A DNA stretch of 64,000 nt from Pseudomonadaceae bacterium. GTDB taxonomy: Bacteria; Pseudomonadota; Alphaproteobacteria; UBA2136; UBA6156. Numbering within the stretch: position 1 is the first letter of the stretch; each line of letters begins with the position of its first letter. Under the pieces are notes generated by a model. It searched no databases, was not told the DNA's origin, and saw nothing but the letters and a program-made list of their open reading frames with translations. Below, piece after piece: positions 24,471 through 33,252 of the stretch. The stretch spans positions 124,001 to 188,000 of the forward strand of contig JACKLD010000012.1 in assembly GCA_024236095.1 (NCBI GenBank), written 5' to 3'. The translations under genes and the position numbers were made by a program.

Positions 24471-24566
24471 TTGCGCCGAAGGCGTCATTCCAGCCCTGCC
24501 AAGCCGAAGCAACGGCAGCTGACGGACAGCTGGAACCCAATGCCCAAAGTGCACGTTCCTGTACAA
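24471..24566. repeat. 95-bp dispersed repeat, copy 1
   Basis: TTGCGCCGAAGGCGTCATTCC ... GACGGACAGCTGGAACCCAATGCCC ... GTACAA. Near-identical copies lie at 25654-25750 and 52505-52599. It is preceded by a GGGGGC..AAAGCCCCC hairpin also seen at 50815. It occupies the gap between mtgA and the GT2 gene. Confidence 0.88.
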
Positions 24567-24619
24567 ACAAACCCATTCGCAAGGTTTATTTCCAACGACA
24601 TTTCGGCTAAACATACGGC

Positions 24620-25606
24620 ATGATTGTTTCCAAGAAAAGGCGTCCAGCCCAACCAAAACCCCTCAGCGTCTCGGTGGTGATTCCCGCTTACAACTGTGCG
24701 GCCACCTTACCCGGCACGCTGGATAGCGTCGCCACCCAAACCCGCCGCCCGCTGGAAATCCTCATTTGCGATGACGGCAGCACCGACGGCACCTGGGAGT
24801 ATCTGGAAAGCCTCGGCACCAACTATCGCGGTATCAAACTCAAGGTGCTGCACCAAACCAACGCAGGCGCGGGCGCGGCCCGCAACCACTGCATCGCCGC
24901 CGCCAAGGGCGACCTCATTGCCTTTGTCGACGCCGACGACCAATGGCTCCCCAAAAAACTCGCCCGCAGTGTCGAGGTGTTGGAGGCAGGCAACTACACC
25001 TTTGTCGCCCACGACTTTTACGCCGTGAATGCGCATAATCAAAAAACATTATGGCCATGTGCGCAAAACAGCCAACGGCGCGATTGGCTCAACCGTGGCG
25101 ACATGCGCACGCACTATTATTACCGTGGCTTTGTCGGCATCCTCACCGTGGTGATGCGCCGCGAGGCGCTGTTGGCAGCCGGCGGCTTCCACGGCCACGA
25201 GCGCTACGGGCTGGATTGGGAATGCTGGCACGCCCTGTTTGCCGCCATGCCAAACGCCACTTTCACCGTCTTTGCCGAACCGCTGGCGCTCTACGCCCTT
25301 AGCCCCACCGGCCTTACCAGCAAAGCCTTTGCGCGGCTCCGCGAGCGCGAAATCCACCTTGCCCGCTACGCCCGCATGGCCGCCGCCCACGCCCGTGCCA
25401 CCGTGGGCGGCCCGGCAGGCTACTGGCCCCTCCTCTTCACCCGTGGCTGGCTCACGCTCCAATACGAGGCCGCCTCGGTCTTCCTTAAAACCCACCAGCC
25501 GGAAAACCTCGCCAAACTCCTCCTCCGCGCCCCCTTTGCGTGGGCAATGCTGATGGCCCGCATCTTCCGGAACGCCGACACCCAACGACCGGACTTTCTC
25601 AGTTAA
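24620..25606 (+). CDS. Glycosyltransferase family 2
   Basis: 328-residue inverting GT-A glycosyltransferase. The N-terminal SVVIPAYNCAATLPGTLDSV and EILICDDGSTDGT bind the nucleotide-sugar, and LIAFVDADDQWLP contains the DXD metal motif. The C-terminal region has DWECWHALF, an (E/D)W acceptor-side motif. No membrane-spanning segment is evident. Asparagine synthase-like genes often accompany such enzymes in surface polysaccharide loci, and asnB lies 800 bp downstream. Acceptor and sugar unknown. Confidence 0.88.
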   Translation: MIVSKKRRPAQPKPLSVSVVIPAYNCAATLPGTLDSVATQTRRPLEILICDDGSTDGTWEYLESLGTNYRGIKLKVLHQTNAGAGAARNHCIAAAKGDLIAFVDADDQWLPKKLARSVEVLEAGNYTFVAHDFYAVNAHNQKTLWPCAQNSQRRDWLNRGDMRTHYYYRGFVGILTVVMRREALLAAGGFHGHERYGLDWECWHALFAAMPNATFTVFAEPLALYALSPTGLTSKAFARLREREIHLARYARMAAAHARATVGGPAGYWPLLFTRGWLTLQYEAASVFLKTHQPENLAKLLLRAPFAWAMLMARIFRNADTQRPDFLS

Positions 25607-25653
25607 AGCTGTTTGCTAACTCGTTTGCAGGTGACGAGAAACAAGCCTCCCCA

Positions 25654-25750
25654 TTGCGCCAAAGGCGTCATTCCAGCCCCGCCAAGCCGAAGCAACGGCG
25701 GCTGACGGACAGCTGGAATCCAATTCCCAAAGTTGCATGTTCCCATGCAA
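25654..25750. repeat. 95-bp dispersed repeat, copy 2
   Basis: Same family as 24471-24566, with matching GGCGTCATTCCAGCC start, GCTGGAAT internal arm and TGTTCCCATGCAA end. It lies just after the GT2 gene and next to the 3' end of the orphan gene at 25760. Confidence 0.88.
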
Positions 25751-25759
25751 GAAAAAGCC

Positions 25760-26296
25760 CTAAATTGCGCGGTGTTCATCCTTCTGTACATCAAACACAT
25801 CCGCCGGTACAGGAAGTCCGAATTCGGCAAAGACCCGCCGGTAGTGGCTGCGTGCAAGCCCCGGAATAACGCTGACAATCCTGTGGCGTATATCACCCCT
25901 CGCGTTATCTGTGGCAAATCCACGCACATCCAGGCACCCACTCAAAAGCGTATATCCATTCGCAATCTCAACCGTTGCTTGCCGCACGTTGTACCCCAAC
26001 CCACGCTCCGGATGCCGTGAATGATGTCCTTCCGTCCGCCTCTTGATCATTCCCTCAAGTTGCCTGTAACGGAAAGCCACAAAAGGGCTTAGAAGTGTTT
26101 TGAGAGCTCTTTCAGAAACATCCTTCACGTCGGGTTCCCCGTATAATAGAAGCTCCATACCCATACCGGAAACCTCAACATCACGGTACTTATGTCCCAA
26201 AAGCAACGCCGCCGTATGACGTTCCAGCAAAATGCCCAAACGCTTCTCCTGTGCGGTCGCCGCTTCCGGCAAAAAGACATTCAAACGTAGTTCCAT
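25760..26296 (-). CDS. Hypothetical protein
   Basis: 178 residues, no signal peptide or TM. It begins MELRLNVFLPEAATAQEKRLGILLERH. A basic stretch (RYRQLEGMIKRRTEGHHSRHPERG) lies in the middle, and the C-terminal part is rich in Val/Arg. I recognise no family. The gene looks more AT-rich than its surroundings and lies between two convergently placed conserved genes, next to a dispersed repeat. These are signs of an acquired orphan. The start is uncertain because no good Shine-Dalgarno site precedes the ATG at 26296. Confidence 0.5.
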   Translation of the reverse strand: MELRLNVFLPEAATAQEKRLGILLERHTAALLLGHKYRDVEVSGMGMELLLYGEPDVKDVSERALKTLLSPFVAFRYRQLEGMIKRRTEGHHSRHPERGLGYNVRQATVEIANGYTLLSGCLDVRGFATDNARGDIRHRIVSVIPGLARSHYRRVFAEFGLPVPADVFDVQKDEHRAI

Positions 26297-26382
26297 AATT
26301 TCGTATACATAACTTACCTTATCGCTGGCAAGCAAATTATCACCCCCATTGACCCCACCTCCACAACCTGTAACCTGTGCCC

Positions 26383-28311
26383 ATGTGCGGAATTACCGGA
26401 ATCGTCGGGCAGCAGAAGGTCGACAAGGCGCTGCTCGCCCGCATGCGCGATGCCATGCGCCATCGCGGGCCGGATGGCGGCGGCCTCTGGCTCAACAAGG
26501 CGGGTACGGTCGGGCTGGCCCACCGCCGTCTCAGCATTGTGGATTTGAGCACCGCCGCCGACCAACCGATGGTCAGCCCCGATGGCCAACATGCACTGGT
26601 GTTCAACGGTGAAATCTACAACCACGCGCAGGTCCGCCGCCAACTGGAAGCCGAAGGCGTCACCGGCTGGCAAACAAGCCACTCCGATACCGAAGTCATC
26701 CTGCAAGCCTACCGCCATTGGGGCATGCCCGCCTGCCTGAAACACCTGCGCGGCATGTTCGCCTTTGCCCTGTGGGACGCCGACCAAGGCACCCTTTTCG
26801 CCGCCCGCGACCGCGCGGGTGAAAAGCCATTCTATTACACAAATCATAACAATTGCTTTTATTTCGCAAGTGAAATTAAAGCATTACTTGAAGATAAAAC
26901 CCTCCCCCGCGCGGTGGATGAGGAGGCCCTGTTCGACTACCTCAGCCTGTTGATGACCCCTGCCCCGCGCACCCTCTTTGCCGGCATCGGCAAACTGCCC
27001 GCCGCCCACTGGCTGGCTTATACCCCCGCCGACGGCACCCTCACCACCCAACGCTACTGGGACCCTCTGGATGAAGCTGCCGCCCACCAAGGCCCGCAAC
27101 ACGGTGATGACGCAGCATGGGCCGCCCACCTCAAACCCATCCTCACCGACGCCGTGCGCCTGCGGCAGGAAAGCGCCGACGTGCCGGTGGGCTGCTTCCT
27201 CTCCGGAGGCATCGATTCCTCCGCCGTTGCCACACTGGTCAGCGGCCACACCGGCAGCGGCAAGCTGCACACCTTTGCCATCGGGCCGGATGGCACGTAC
27301 CCCAGCTGGCCGGACGAAACCCCCTACGCCGAAAAGGTGGCCAAGCGCATCGGCAGCCACCACACCACCACCCGCCTCACCGAAGCCGAAGTGCTCGCCT
27401 TTTTGCCCACTTTCATCCACGTGCAGGATGAACCGGTGGCCGACCCCGCCGCCATTCCCATCTATTTTCTCAGCAAAGCCGCCACCGATGCCGGGCTAAA
27501 GGTCTGCCAAGGCGGCGAAGGCAGTGACGAACTGTTTGTCGGCTACGAAGACTGGCTGAAATTCGCCAAACTCACCCGCTGGAACCATCTCCCCATCCCG
27601 CGCATCTTCAAGAAGCTCGGCTACGCACTGTTGCTCAAATTCGGCCACGGCCCACGCTTTTACGCCGAATACCTGCGCCGCGCCGCCGCTGGCCAACCCA
27701 TCTTCTGGGGCGGGGCAGAAGCCTTCACCGACTGGGAAAAACGCCGCCTGCTGGCCAAACCACCCACCCGCACCACCTGGGAGGTCATCGCCCCCATCTG
27801 GCAACGCTTCAACACCAAACCCGCCCGCCAGCGCCACTTCTGGAACTGGTGCAGCTTTCTGGAACTGCACACCCGCCTGCCGGAACAGCTGCTGATGCGC
27901 GCCGACAAAACCAGCATGGCCACCGCGCTGGAACTGCGCATCCCGCTGCTCGACCACCACCTCATCGCCGCCACGCTGGCCAGCCCCGAGGCCGTACGCG
28001 TGCCAAACGGCGACAAGAAACACCTGCTCAAATCCATGCTCAAGGGCCTGCTGCCCGATGACATCCTCTACCGCAAAAAACAGGGCCTCAAAGTCCCGTT
28101 CGAAGAGTGGATTGTCTCGTCCTACGGCGCCTATGCCCGCCGCGAACTTGAAGAATTTTGCACCACCACGCCCTACCTCAACTGGAGCTATGTACAAACG
28201 CTGTTCGAAGCCGGGCGCGGCCAGCATATCTGGTATCTGCTCAACCTCGCCCTGTGGCACAAACACTTCATCGCACAAAAGCCGCTCACCCCGTTCGGGT
28301 TGGAAAGCTAG
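26383..28311 (+). CDS. asnB: Asparagine synthase (glutamine-hydrolysing)
   Basis: 642 residues. The N-terminal class II glutaminase begins MCGITGIVG, so the start is fixed at 26383: Cys2 becomes the N-terminal nucleophile after Met removal. MRHRGPDGGGLW, AHRRLSIVDLS and FNGEIYNH follow. The C-terminal synthase domain carries the PP-loop VGCFLSGGIDSSAVA and GGEGSDELFVGYEDW. It makes asparagine from aspartate, or amidates a sugar acid in surface glycan synthesis, as many asnB-like genes near glycosyltransferases do. Which applies is not decided by sequence alone. Confidence 0.92.
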   Translation: MCGITGIVGQQKVDKALLARMRDAMRHRGPDGGGLWLNKAGTVGLAHRRLSIVDLSTAADQPMVSPDGQHALVFNGEIYNHAQVRRQLEAEGVTGWQTSHSDTEVILQAYRHWGMPACLKHLRGMFAFALWDADQGTLFAARDRAGEKPFYYTNHNNCFYFASEIKALLEDKTLPRAVDEEALFDYLSLLMTPAPRTLFAGIGKLPAAHWLAYTPADGTLTTQRYWDPLDEAAAHQGPQHGDDAAWAAHLKPILTDAVRLRQESADVPVGCFLSGGIDSSAVATLVSGHTGSGKLHTFAIGPDGTYPSWPDETPYAEKVAKRIGSHHTTTRLTEAEVLAFLPTFIHVQDEPVADPAAIPIYFLSKAATDAGLKVCQGGEGSDELFVGYEDWLKFAKLTRWNHLPIPRIFKKLGYALLLKFGHGPRFYAEYLRRAAAGQPIFWGGAEAFTDWEKRRLLAKPPTRTTWEVIAPIWQRFNTKPARQRHFWNWCSFLELHTRLPEQLLMRADKTSMATALELRIPLLDHHLIAATLASPEAVRVPNGDKKHLLKSMLKGLLPDDILYRKKQGLKVPFEEWIVSSYGAYARRELEEFCTTTPYLNWSYVQTLFEAGRGQHIWYLLNLALWHKHFIAQKPLTPFGLES

Positions 28312-28352
28312 CCCGTCTTTGCTAGCCTTTTGTCAAAACAAAAGGACACGCC

Positions 28353-29297
28353 ATGGCCTCCGGTGAACTCATCCTCTCCCCCGTTGAAAAGAAGCTCGCC
28401 GAGCCGCTGCTCAACTGGCTGGTACCGGAGCGGATTACCGGCAAAAAAGAATTGGTCATCAACCACCCCGGCGAAATCGGTCTTGAAAGCTACGAAGGCA
28501 CGTGGGAATTCCACAAGGAGCCGCTACTCACCCTCGACGCCCTCACCGGCATCATGAACCTGCTGGCCGACCGCACCAACCAGACCTACAACATGGCCAA
28601 CCCGATTCTCAGCGTGAAGCTGCCGGGCGGCCATCGCGCCCAGTTCGTGGCGGGCCAGCAAAACGCCCAGAAATTTAGCCTCTGCGTACGCCTCGCCAAC
28701 GAGCGCGAATTCACACTGGAAAGCTACGTCATGGAGCCGGAACAACGGAACGACCTCGTCAACGCCGTCCAAACCCGCAACACCGTGCTTATCTCCGGCG
28801 GTACCGGTACCGGGAAAACCAGCTTCATGAACGCACTGATGAAGTACATCCCCATGGAAGACCGGCTGGTGATTCTGGAAGACGTGCCCGAACTGCGCTT
28901 TAATCAAAACAACGTGGTGCACTTCCTCTTCGCCAACTTCGCCAAGGGGCAAGAAGGCGGCCGCGTGGCGGCGGTGAATGAACTGCTGAACGCCACCCTG
29001 CGTATGCGCCCCGACCGCATCATCATGGGTGAAATCCGCAAGGAGAATGCCTTTACCTTCTGTTCGGCCATCAACACCGGCCACCAAGGCAGCATGGCCA
29101 CGGTGCACGCCAACACGCCGGAAGGCGCCATCGACGCCGTCATCAACCGCGTGATGCTCAACGGCGATACCACCGAAAGCGCCCTGCAAATCCTCCAACG
29201 CCAATTGGCGGGAGACATCGCGGGCGTGGTGCAGCTGGAACGCGTCGGCCCCAAAGTCCACGCCCGCTGGAAACGCTTCGACCAGAAACCGGTTTAA
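28353..29297 (+). CDS. virB11: VirB11-type secretion ATPase
   Basis: 314 residues, P-type DNA-transfer/secretion ATPase that forms a hexamer at the inner membrane. N-terminal domain to about residue 140, then the RecA-like core: Walker A ISGGTGTGKTSFMNAL, Asp box VILEDVPELRF, Walker B DRIIMGEIRKEN, and TVHANTPEGAIDA (His box). AAAAGGAC precedes the ATG. No other VirB gene is adjacent on this strand. Two orphan membrane-anchored proteins lie convergent to it, with a 4-bp overlap to the first. It may serve a type IV secretion system encoded elsewhere. Confidence 0.92.
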   Translation: MASGELILSPVEKKLAEPLLNWLVPERITGKKELVINHPGEIGLESYEGTWEFHKEPLLTLDALTGIMNLLADRTNQTYNMANPILSVKLPGGHRAQFVAGQQNAQKFSLCVRLANEREFTLESYVMEPEQRNDLVNAVQTRNTVLISGGTGTGKTSFMNALMKYIPMEDRLVILEDVPELRFNQNNVVHFLFANFAKGQEGGRVAAVNELLNATLRMRPDRIIMGEIRKENAFTFCSAINTGHQGSMATVHANTPEGAIDAVINRVMLNGDTTESALQILQRQLAGDIAGVVQLERVGPKVHARWKRFDQKPV

Positions 29298-30205
29298 CGT
29301 CCAAGGCTTCTTCCAATAATATCCGCCACACTCCCCTGCAAACTCTCTGGCTCCGGCTTTACTTCCTTCTTAGAAGACACTTGCTTCTGCCGCCGCTCTG
29401 CCTTAAGCGGCTTGTCGCGGTCACTCTCTCTGCACCCGTCGTTGGCCATATCGGAACAGTATTTGCCACGCCACACCTTTTCACCTGTCGGCACCATCAC
29501 CCGAATTCCCGCATCGTTCACCGGAGGGTTTTCCCGATACACCACCGGCTGCACCTCAGGCCGCGCTTCGACTGCATCGACCTCCGGTCCACGGGGCTCC
29601 TTTTTAGGATTGAAAGCAAACGTCGGAACAGCCCTCGTCTTCTCACGCAAGACATCCCCCGCCAACTTCGCCGAAAGAGGATTCCCCATGAACTTGGCCA
29701 ATGCCGTCGGTTCTTGCATGCGGGGCTTCGCAACATCCTTGTTACACTGGGAAAGAAGCGAGGATGCCGCAACCAAAACCGTCCCTGCCGCCAAAATCTT
29801 TCCCCACAAAACTCCCGCCCGCCGCAGGATCTTTTTTTCTTCGATCCTGTTTTCAAGAAGCTCCTCGGGGGCTTCTTCATCCAGCCCCTGAAACCCAGAC
29901 GGCGCCACCATCGGCTCCACGGGCACATCTTCCGTCGGCGCAATCGACGACCCGGCCTGAAGCTTCGCGAGACGCGCTTCATCTTCTGCCGTCAAACACC
30001 CTTCCGCCACATCATGAAACTCCCCGCCTCCCTGCAAACGGGCAATCTCGGCGGCTGTCTGGCGGCGCATCTCTTCCGCCGTCAAAGTAACGGGCATGTG
30101 GGTCCCAGCTTCAGCCATGGGCCGGACCGCAGGCAACGGTGGAGGCACAAGCCTCTCAGCCTTTTTTACATAAGGTTTGCGGTGGTTGGAAGATTTGATC
30201 GCCAT
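29294..30205 (-). CDS. Bitopic membrane protein, function unknown
   Basis: 303 residues. A charged N-terminal half (about 130 residues, acidic from residue 70: TEDVPVEPMV, LDEEAPEELLENRIEEKK) precedes one TM (VLWGKILAAGTVLVAASSLL). A Pro/Lys-rich presumed periplasmic part follows, with two Cys (KYCSDMANDGCRES). The topology (cytoplasmic N-terminus, single TM, periplasmic C-terminus) resembles type IV secretion VirB10-like scaffolds, but no VirB10 beta-barrel motif is seen. Convergent with and overlapping virB11 by 4 bp. Lower GC than neighbours. Confidence 0.55.
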   Translation of the reverse strand: MAIKSSNHRKPYVKKAERLVPPPLPAVRPMAEAGTHMPVTLTAEEMRRQTAAEIARLQGGGEFHDVAEGCLTAEDEARLAKLQAGSSIAPTEDVPVEPMVAPSGFQGLDEEAPEELLENRIEEKKILRRAGVLWGKILAAGTVLVAASSLLSQCNKDVAKPRMQEPTALAKFMGNPLSAKLAGDVLREKTRAVPTFAFNPKKEPRGPEVDAVEARPEVQPVVYRENPPVNDAGIRVMVPTGEKVWRGKYCSDMANDGCRESDRDKPLKAERRQKQVSSKKEVKPEPESLQGSVADIIGRSLGR

Positions 30206-30241
30206 GGGAAGGATATGGTCCTTTTGTTCATAATTTCAAGG

Positions 30242-31252
30242 CTACGATTCACCACGCCCGCCGCCCCGCGCAGGGTTTCTTACCGGCTTGGGCATCGCAA
30301 TGCGCGACTCGGCAAAATACACATGACCATCGTAACGACGGTTGGGCTCCAAAACCTCTCCGTTCTCGCCAAGCCAATCCAACCGCCCCATCATGTCGGC
30401 CAACCAAGGCGGAAGCGTTTTGATCTTAGACGGATTGGCATAGTTCAACGTATCCGCAGGCAACCGCTTGCGCACCTCCTGCACCAGCAGCATGTCATTT
30501 TCATCCGCCAAGCCGCTCTCCACGGCTTTCGCCCCAAAACGCCCGACCGCCGCCAACGCCATGGCACGGTGCATCACCTCCATACTCGGCAGATGCCCCA
30601 TCTCTTGCGGAATCTTCGTGGCAAAGTCATGCTCTCCCCAACAACTGAAACGGGCGAACGCCAACGTCGCCTCCATCCCGCCACCACTGTTGTCCAGCAC
30701 ACGGTTCACTCCCGCCATGGTCTTCAGACCATGCTTGGCCACTTCGCCACCCGCTTCGGCGTACAACGTCAATCCCTGGCTCAAGACATCCAGCTTTTCC
30801 ACATCCTTCAAGCCACCAAAAGCAGCCAACCGCTCGGGCGGAAGCACCAACAGCGCCACCCGCTCAGGGTCAGCCAGCCACGTCATGTTCTTCGTCTGTT
30901 GTTCAGCCAGCCGGCGATGTGTGGAGAACAGGCGCTTCCGCCTTTCCATCATGGCCAACGTCTCTTTCAACCTCACAAATTGTGCGTCCATCAATTGCCG
31001 CACATCCAACACGGGCGCCTGACGCTCCTGCTCGATTCTGGCCAGATTTTCACGGTACAACCGCTCCAAAAAGGCCATCCCGTTGCGGTATTCCTGTGCC
31101 GAAACCGCCCGCTCCTCCATCTGCGGCGCCGGTGGAAGCTTGCCAAAAGCAGAGGTCAGCACGGTAAACGCTGCAAACGCCCCCATCAGGTGGTTGGCAA
31201 TGTTGCTCGCTCGTCCAAGACGCGCAGACGGCGCAAACTTCTTCTTGCTCAT
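30242..31252 (-). CDS. Membrane-anchored protein, function unknown
   Basis: 336 residues. A basic N-terminus (MSKKKFAPSARLGRA) leads into one TM (IANHLMGAFAAFTVLTSAFG). A helical, probably coiled-coil region follows (YRNGMAFLERLYRENLARIEQERQ, KETLAMMERRKRLFSTHRRLAEQQTK), then an alpha-helical C-terminal half. I recognise no family. It ends 37 bp before the next orphan gene, so the two probably form an operon. The N-in topology and coiled coil would suit an inner-membrane scaffold. Function not assigned. Confidence 0.55.
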   Translation of the reverse strand: MSKKKFAPSARLGRASNIANHLMGAFAAFTVLTSAFGKLPPAPQMEERAVSAQEYRNGMAFLERLYRENLARIEQERQAPVLDVRQLMDAQFVRLKETLAMMERRKRLFSTHRRLAEQQTKNMTWLADPERVALLVLPPERLAAFGGLKDVEKLDVLSQGLTLYAEAGGEVAKHGLKTMAGVNRVLDNSGGGMEATLAFARFSCWGEHDFATKIPQEMGHLPSMEVMHRAMALAAVGRFGAKAVESGLADENDMLLVQEVRKRLPADTLNYANPSKIKTLPPWLADMMGRLDWLGENGEVLEPNRRYDGHVYFAESRIAMPKPVRNPARGGGRGES

Positions 31253-31296
31253 GCCCCCTTATGAGCAGCCACACAAATCCGGCCAAACACCCAACC

Positions 31297-32682
31297 TCAG
31301 GCGTTCAAAGCCCGCCCCTCACTGTCCAACACGCTCTCCATAATCATTTCAGAGAGCGTCGGGTGCGGCAGACACGCATGGAAGAAATCCTCCTCCACCG
31401 CCTCCACATGCTTGCCCAACACAAAGGTGGCAATCATTTCGGTGGCCTCGGCGCCGATGATATGCGCCCCAAGCAACTCACCGGTTTTCGCATCAAAAAT
31501 GGTCTTCACCATGCCGCCCGGCTCGCCCAACGCCTGCGCCTTGCCGTTGGCTTGGTATTGGTAACGCCCTACCTTTACCTGCCTGCCTTTGGCCTTGGCG
31601 GCGGCCTCGCTCATGCCGGTGCTGGCCACCTGCGGCGTGCAGTAGGTACAGCCGGGAATATTCCCGTAATCCATCGGATGCGGCTTGGCGGTCTTCTTGG
31701 CCATATGGGCAATGTGCTCGGCGGCAACCACGCCTTCATGACTGGCCACATGCGCCAACCACGGCGCCCCCACCACATCGCCGATGGCATAAATGTGCGG
31801 CACGTTGGTTTGGTAGAAGTTGTTGACCTTAATGGCACCCTTCTCCGGCACAATCCTGATACCTTCCAGCCCCAGTCCTTCCACATTGCCCACCACACCA
31901 ATCGCCAGAATCGCCCGCTCAAACGTGCGTTCCTCGCCATTTACCGTGGCATTCACTTCGTTCTTTCCGGCCTTCAACCCTTCCAGCTTGGCACCGGTCA
32001 ATATCTCCATTCCCTGCCCTTCCAGATCTTTCTTCAGCAGCTTGGAAATCTCCTCATCCTCGGCAGGCACAATGCGCTCTTGCGCTTCCACCAGCGTCAC
32101 CTTGCAGCCCAACGCATTGTAAAAACTTGCAAACTCTACACCAATCGCGCCCCCGCCTACAATCAGCAGGCTTTTGGGCAACTCGGCAGGAACCATCGCC
32201 TCCCGCGCCGTCCAAATCAGCTTGCCATCAGCCTCCAGCACGCCGGGAACCTGCTTTGCCCGCGCCCCCGTGGCCACAATGGCGTAACCAAAGCCCACCG
32301 CCTTGCCATCCACGTCCAGCGTCTTGGCATCCTTGAATTTGGCCGTCCCTTTGATAACCTCGATCTTGTTCTTCTTCATCAAAAAGGCCACGCCCTTGCT
32401 CAGCTTGTCGGCCACCTCGCGGCTGCGCTGGATGATACGGGAAAAATCCAGCCCTTCGTCTTTCACTTTCAACCCGAAATCCGCCGCATGGGCCACCGTC
32501 CGCTTCAGTTCTGCGGCCTTCAACAGCGCTTTGGTGGGAATACACCCCCAGTTGAGACACACGCCGCCCAAGGCATCACGCTCCACCACGGCAACCTTCA
32601 GCCCCAACTGCGCCGCCCGGATCGCCGCCACATAGCCTCCCGGCCCTGCGCCCACCACCACCACATCAAACTGCGTGCTCAT
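31297..32682 (-). CDS. lpdA: Dihydrolipoyl dehydrogenase (E3)
   Basis: 461 residues, flavoprotein that reoxidises dihydrolipoyl groups of the pyruvate dehydrogenase complex with NAD+. FAD-binding GAGPGGYVAAIRAAQLG, redox-active disulfide GGVCLNWGCIPTKAL, NAD-binding IVGGGAIGVEFASFY and the C-terminal HPTLSE active-site His are all present. There is no N-terminal lipoyl domain. It is the last gene of the pdh operon; its start overlaps the stop of the preceding NUDIX gene (ATGA). Confidence 0.97.
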   Translation of the reverse strand: MSTQFDVVVVGAGPGGYVAAIRAAQLGLKVAVVERDALGGVCLNWGCIPTKALLKAAELKRTVAHAADFGLKVKDEGLDFSRIIQRSREVADKLSKGVAFLMKKNKIEVIKGTAKFKDAKTLDVDGKAVGFGYAIVATGARAKQVPGVLEADGKLIWTAREAMVPAELPKSLLIVGGGAIGVEFASFYNALGCKVTLVEAQERIVPAEDEEISKLLKKDLEGQGMEILTGAKLEGLKAGKNEVNATVNGEERTFERAILAIGVVGNVEGLGLEGIRIVPEKGAIKVNNFYQTNVPHIYAIGDVVGAPWLAHVASHEGVVAAEHIAHMAKKTAKPHPMDYGNIPGCTYCTPQVASTGMSEAAAKAKGRQVKVGRYQYQANGKAQALGEPGGMVKTIFDAKTGELLGAHIIGAEATEMIATFVLGKHVEAVEEDFFHACLPHPTLSEMIMESVLDSEGRALNA

Positions 32683-33251
32683 GCCTCATCTCCTTCCAAC
32701 ATCTCCAAAGCCTTCACAAACCCGCTCGCCAACAAATACGGAAAGCGCTCCTTCAGGAACATCAACTCTTCTTCTGTCATCACATCCAACGCGTCGGCTT
32801 CTTCCTCCCAGCCGGTCAGGTCGTCACCGTCGTACTGGCAAGCAAACACCGCAGCATTGTAAGGCTCTTTGCCGTCTACCGTGTAACGGCCCACCTCCAC
32901 CACATCGACACCTGTAACTCCAAGCTCTTCCTGCAATTCACACAGGGCCGCTTCTTCATAGGTCTGTCCGGCCTCGACCACCCCACCTGCCGAGGCTGAA
33001 AACTGCCGTGGGCAAATCATCTTGTGCCGACTGCGCCATTGCACCCACAGCTCCCTTTCAGGTGTAAACACCAACACCTGCACAAAACGGTAACGAAGGC
33101 CTTTCTCCATCGCCTCCACACGGCTGACAGTCTTGGTCACCTTGTCGCCCTTGGTAACGATATCCACCATCTCTCCCGCTTTGGCACCATGCTCGGCGAT
33201 GGTCTTGGAAATCGTCTTGCGCGGCTTGACGCTGCCTTTCTTGCCCACCAT
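32679..33251 (-). CDS. NUDIX-domain protein within the pdh operon
   Basis: 190 residues. The Nudix box reads GGVVEAGQTYEEAALCELQEELGV, but the first Glu of GX5E is Gln and the Arg of RExxEE is Cys. The metal-binding Glu pair (ELQEE) remains, so hydrolase activity is plausible but not certain. The basic N-terminus (MVGKKGSVKPRKTISK) is unusual. It lies one base after pdhC and overlaps lpd as ATGA, so it is made with the complex. Related E2-linked or CoA-directed Nudix enzymes could clean up damaged cofactors; that is inference. Confidence 0.85.
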   Translation of the reverse strand: MVGKKGSVKPRKTISKTIAEHGAKAGEMVDIVTKGDKVTKTVSRVEAMEKGLRYRFVQVLVFTPERELWVQWRSRHKMICPRQFSASAGGVVEAGQTYEEAALCELQEELGVTGVDVVEVGRYTVDGKEPYNAAVFACQYDGDDLTGWEEEADALDVMTEEELMFLKERFPYLLASGFVKALEMLEGDEA

Positions 33252-33252
33252 A

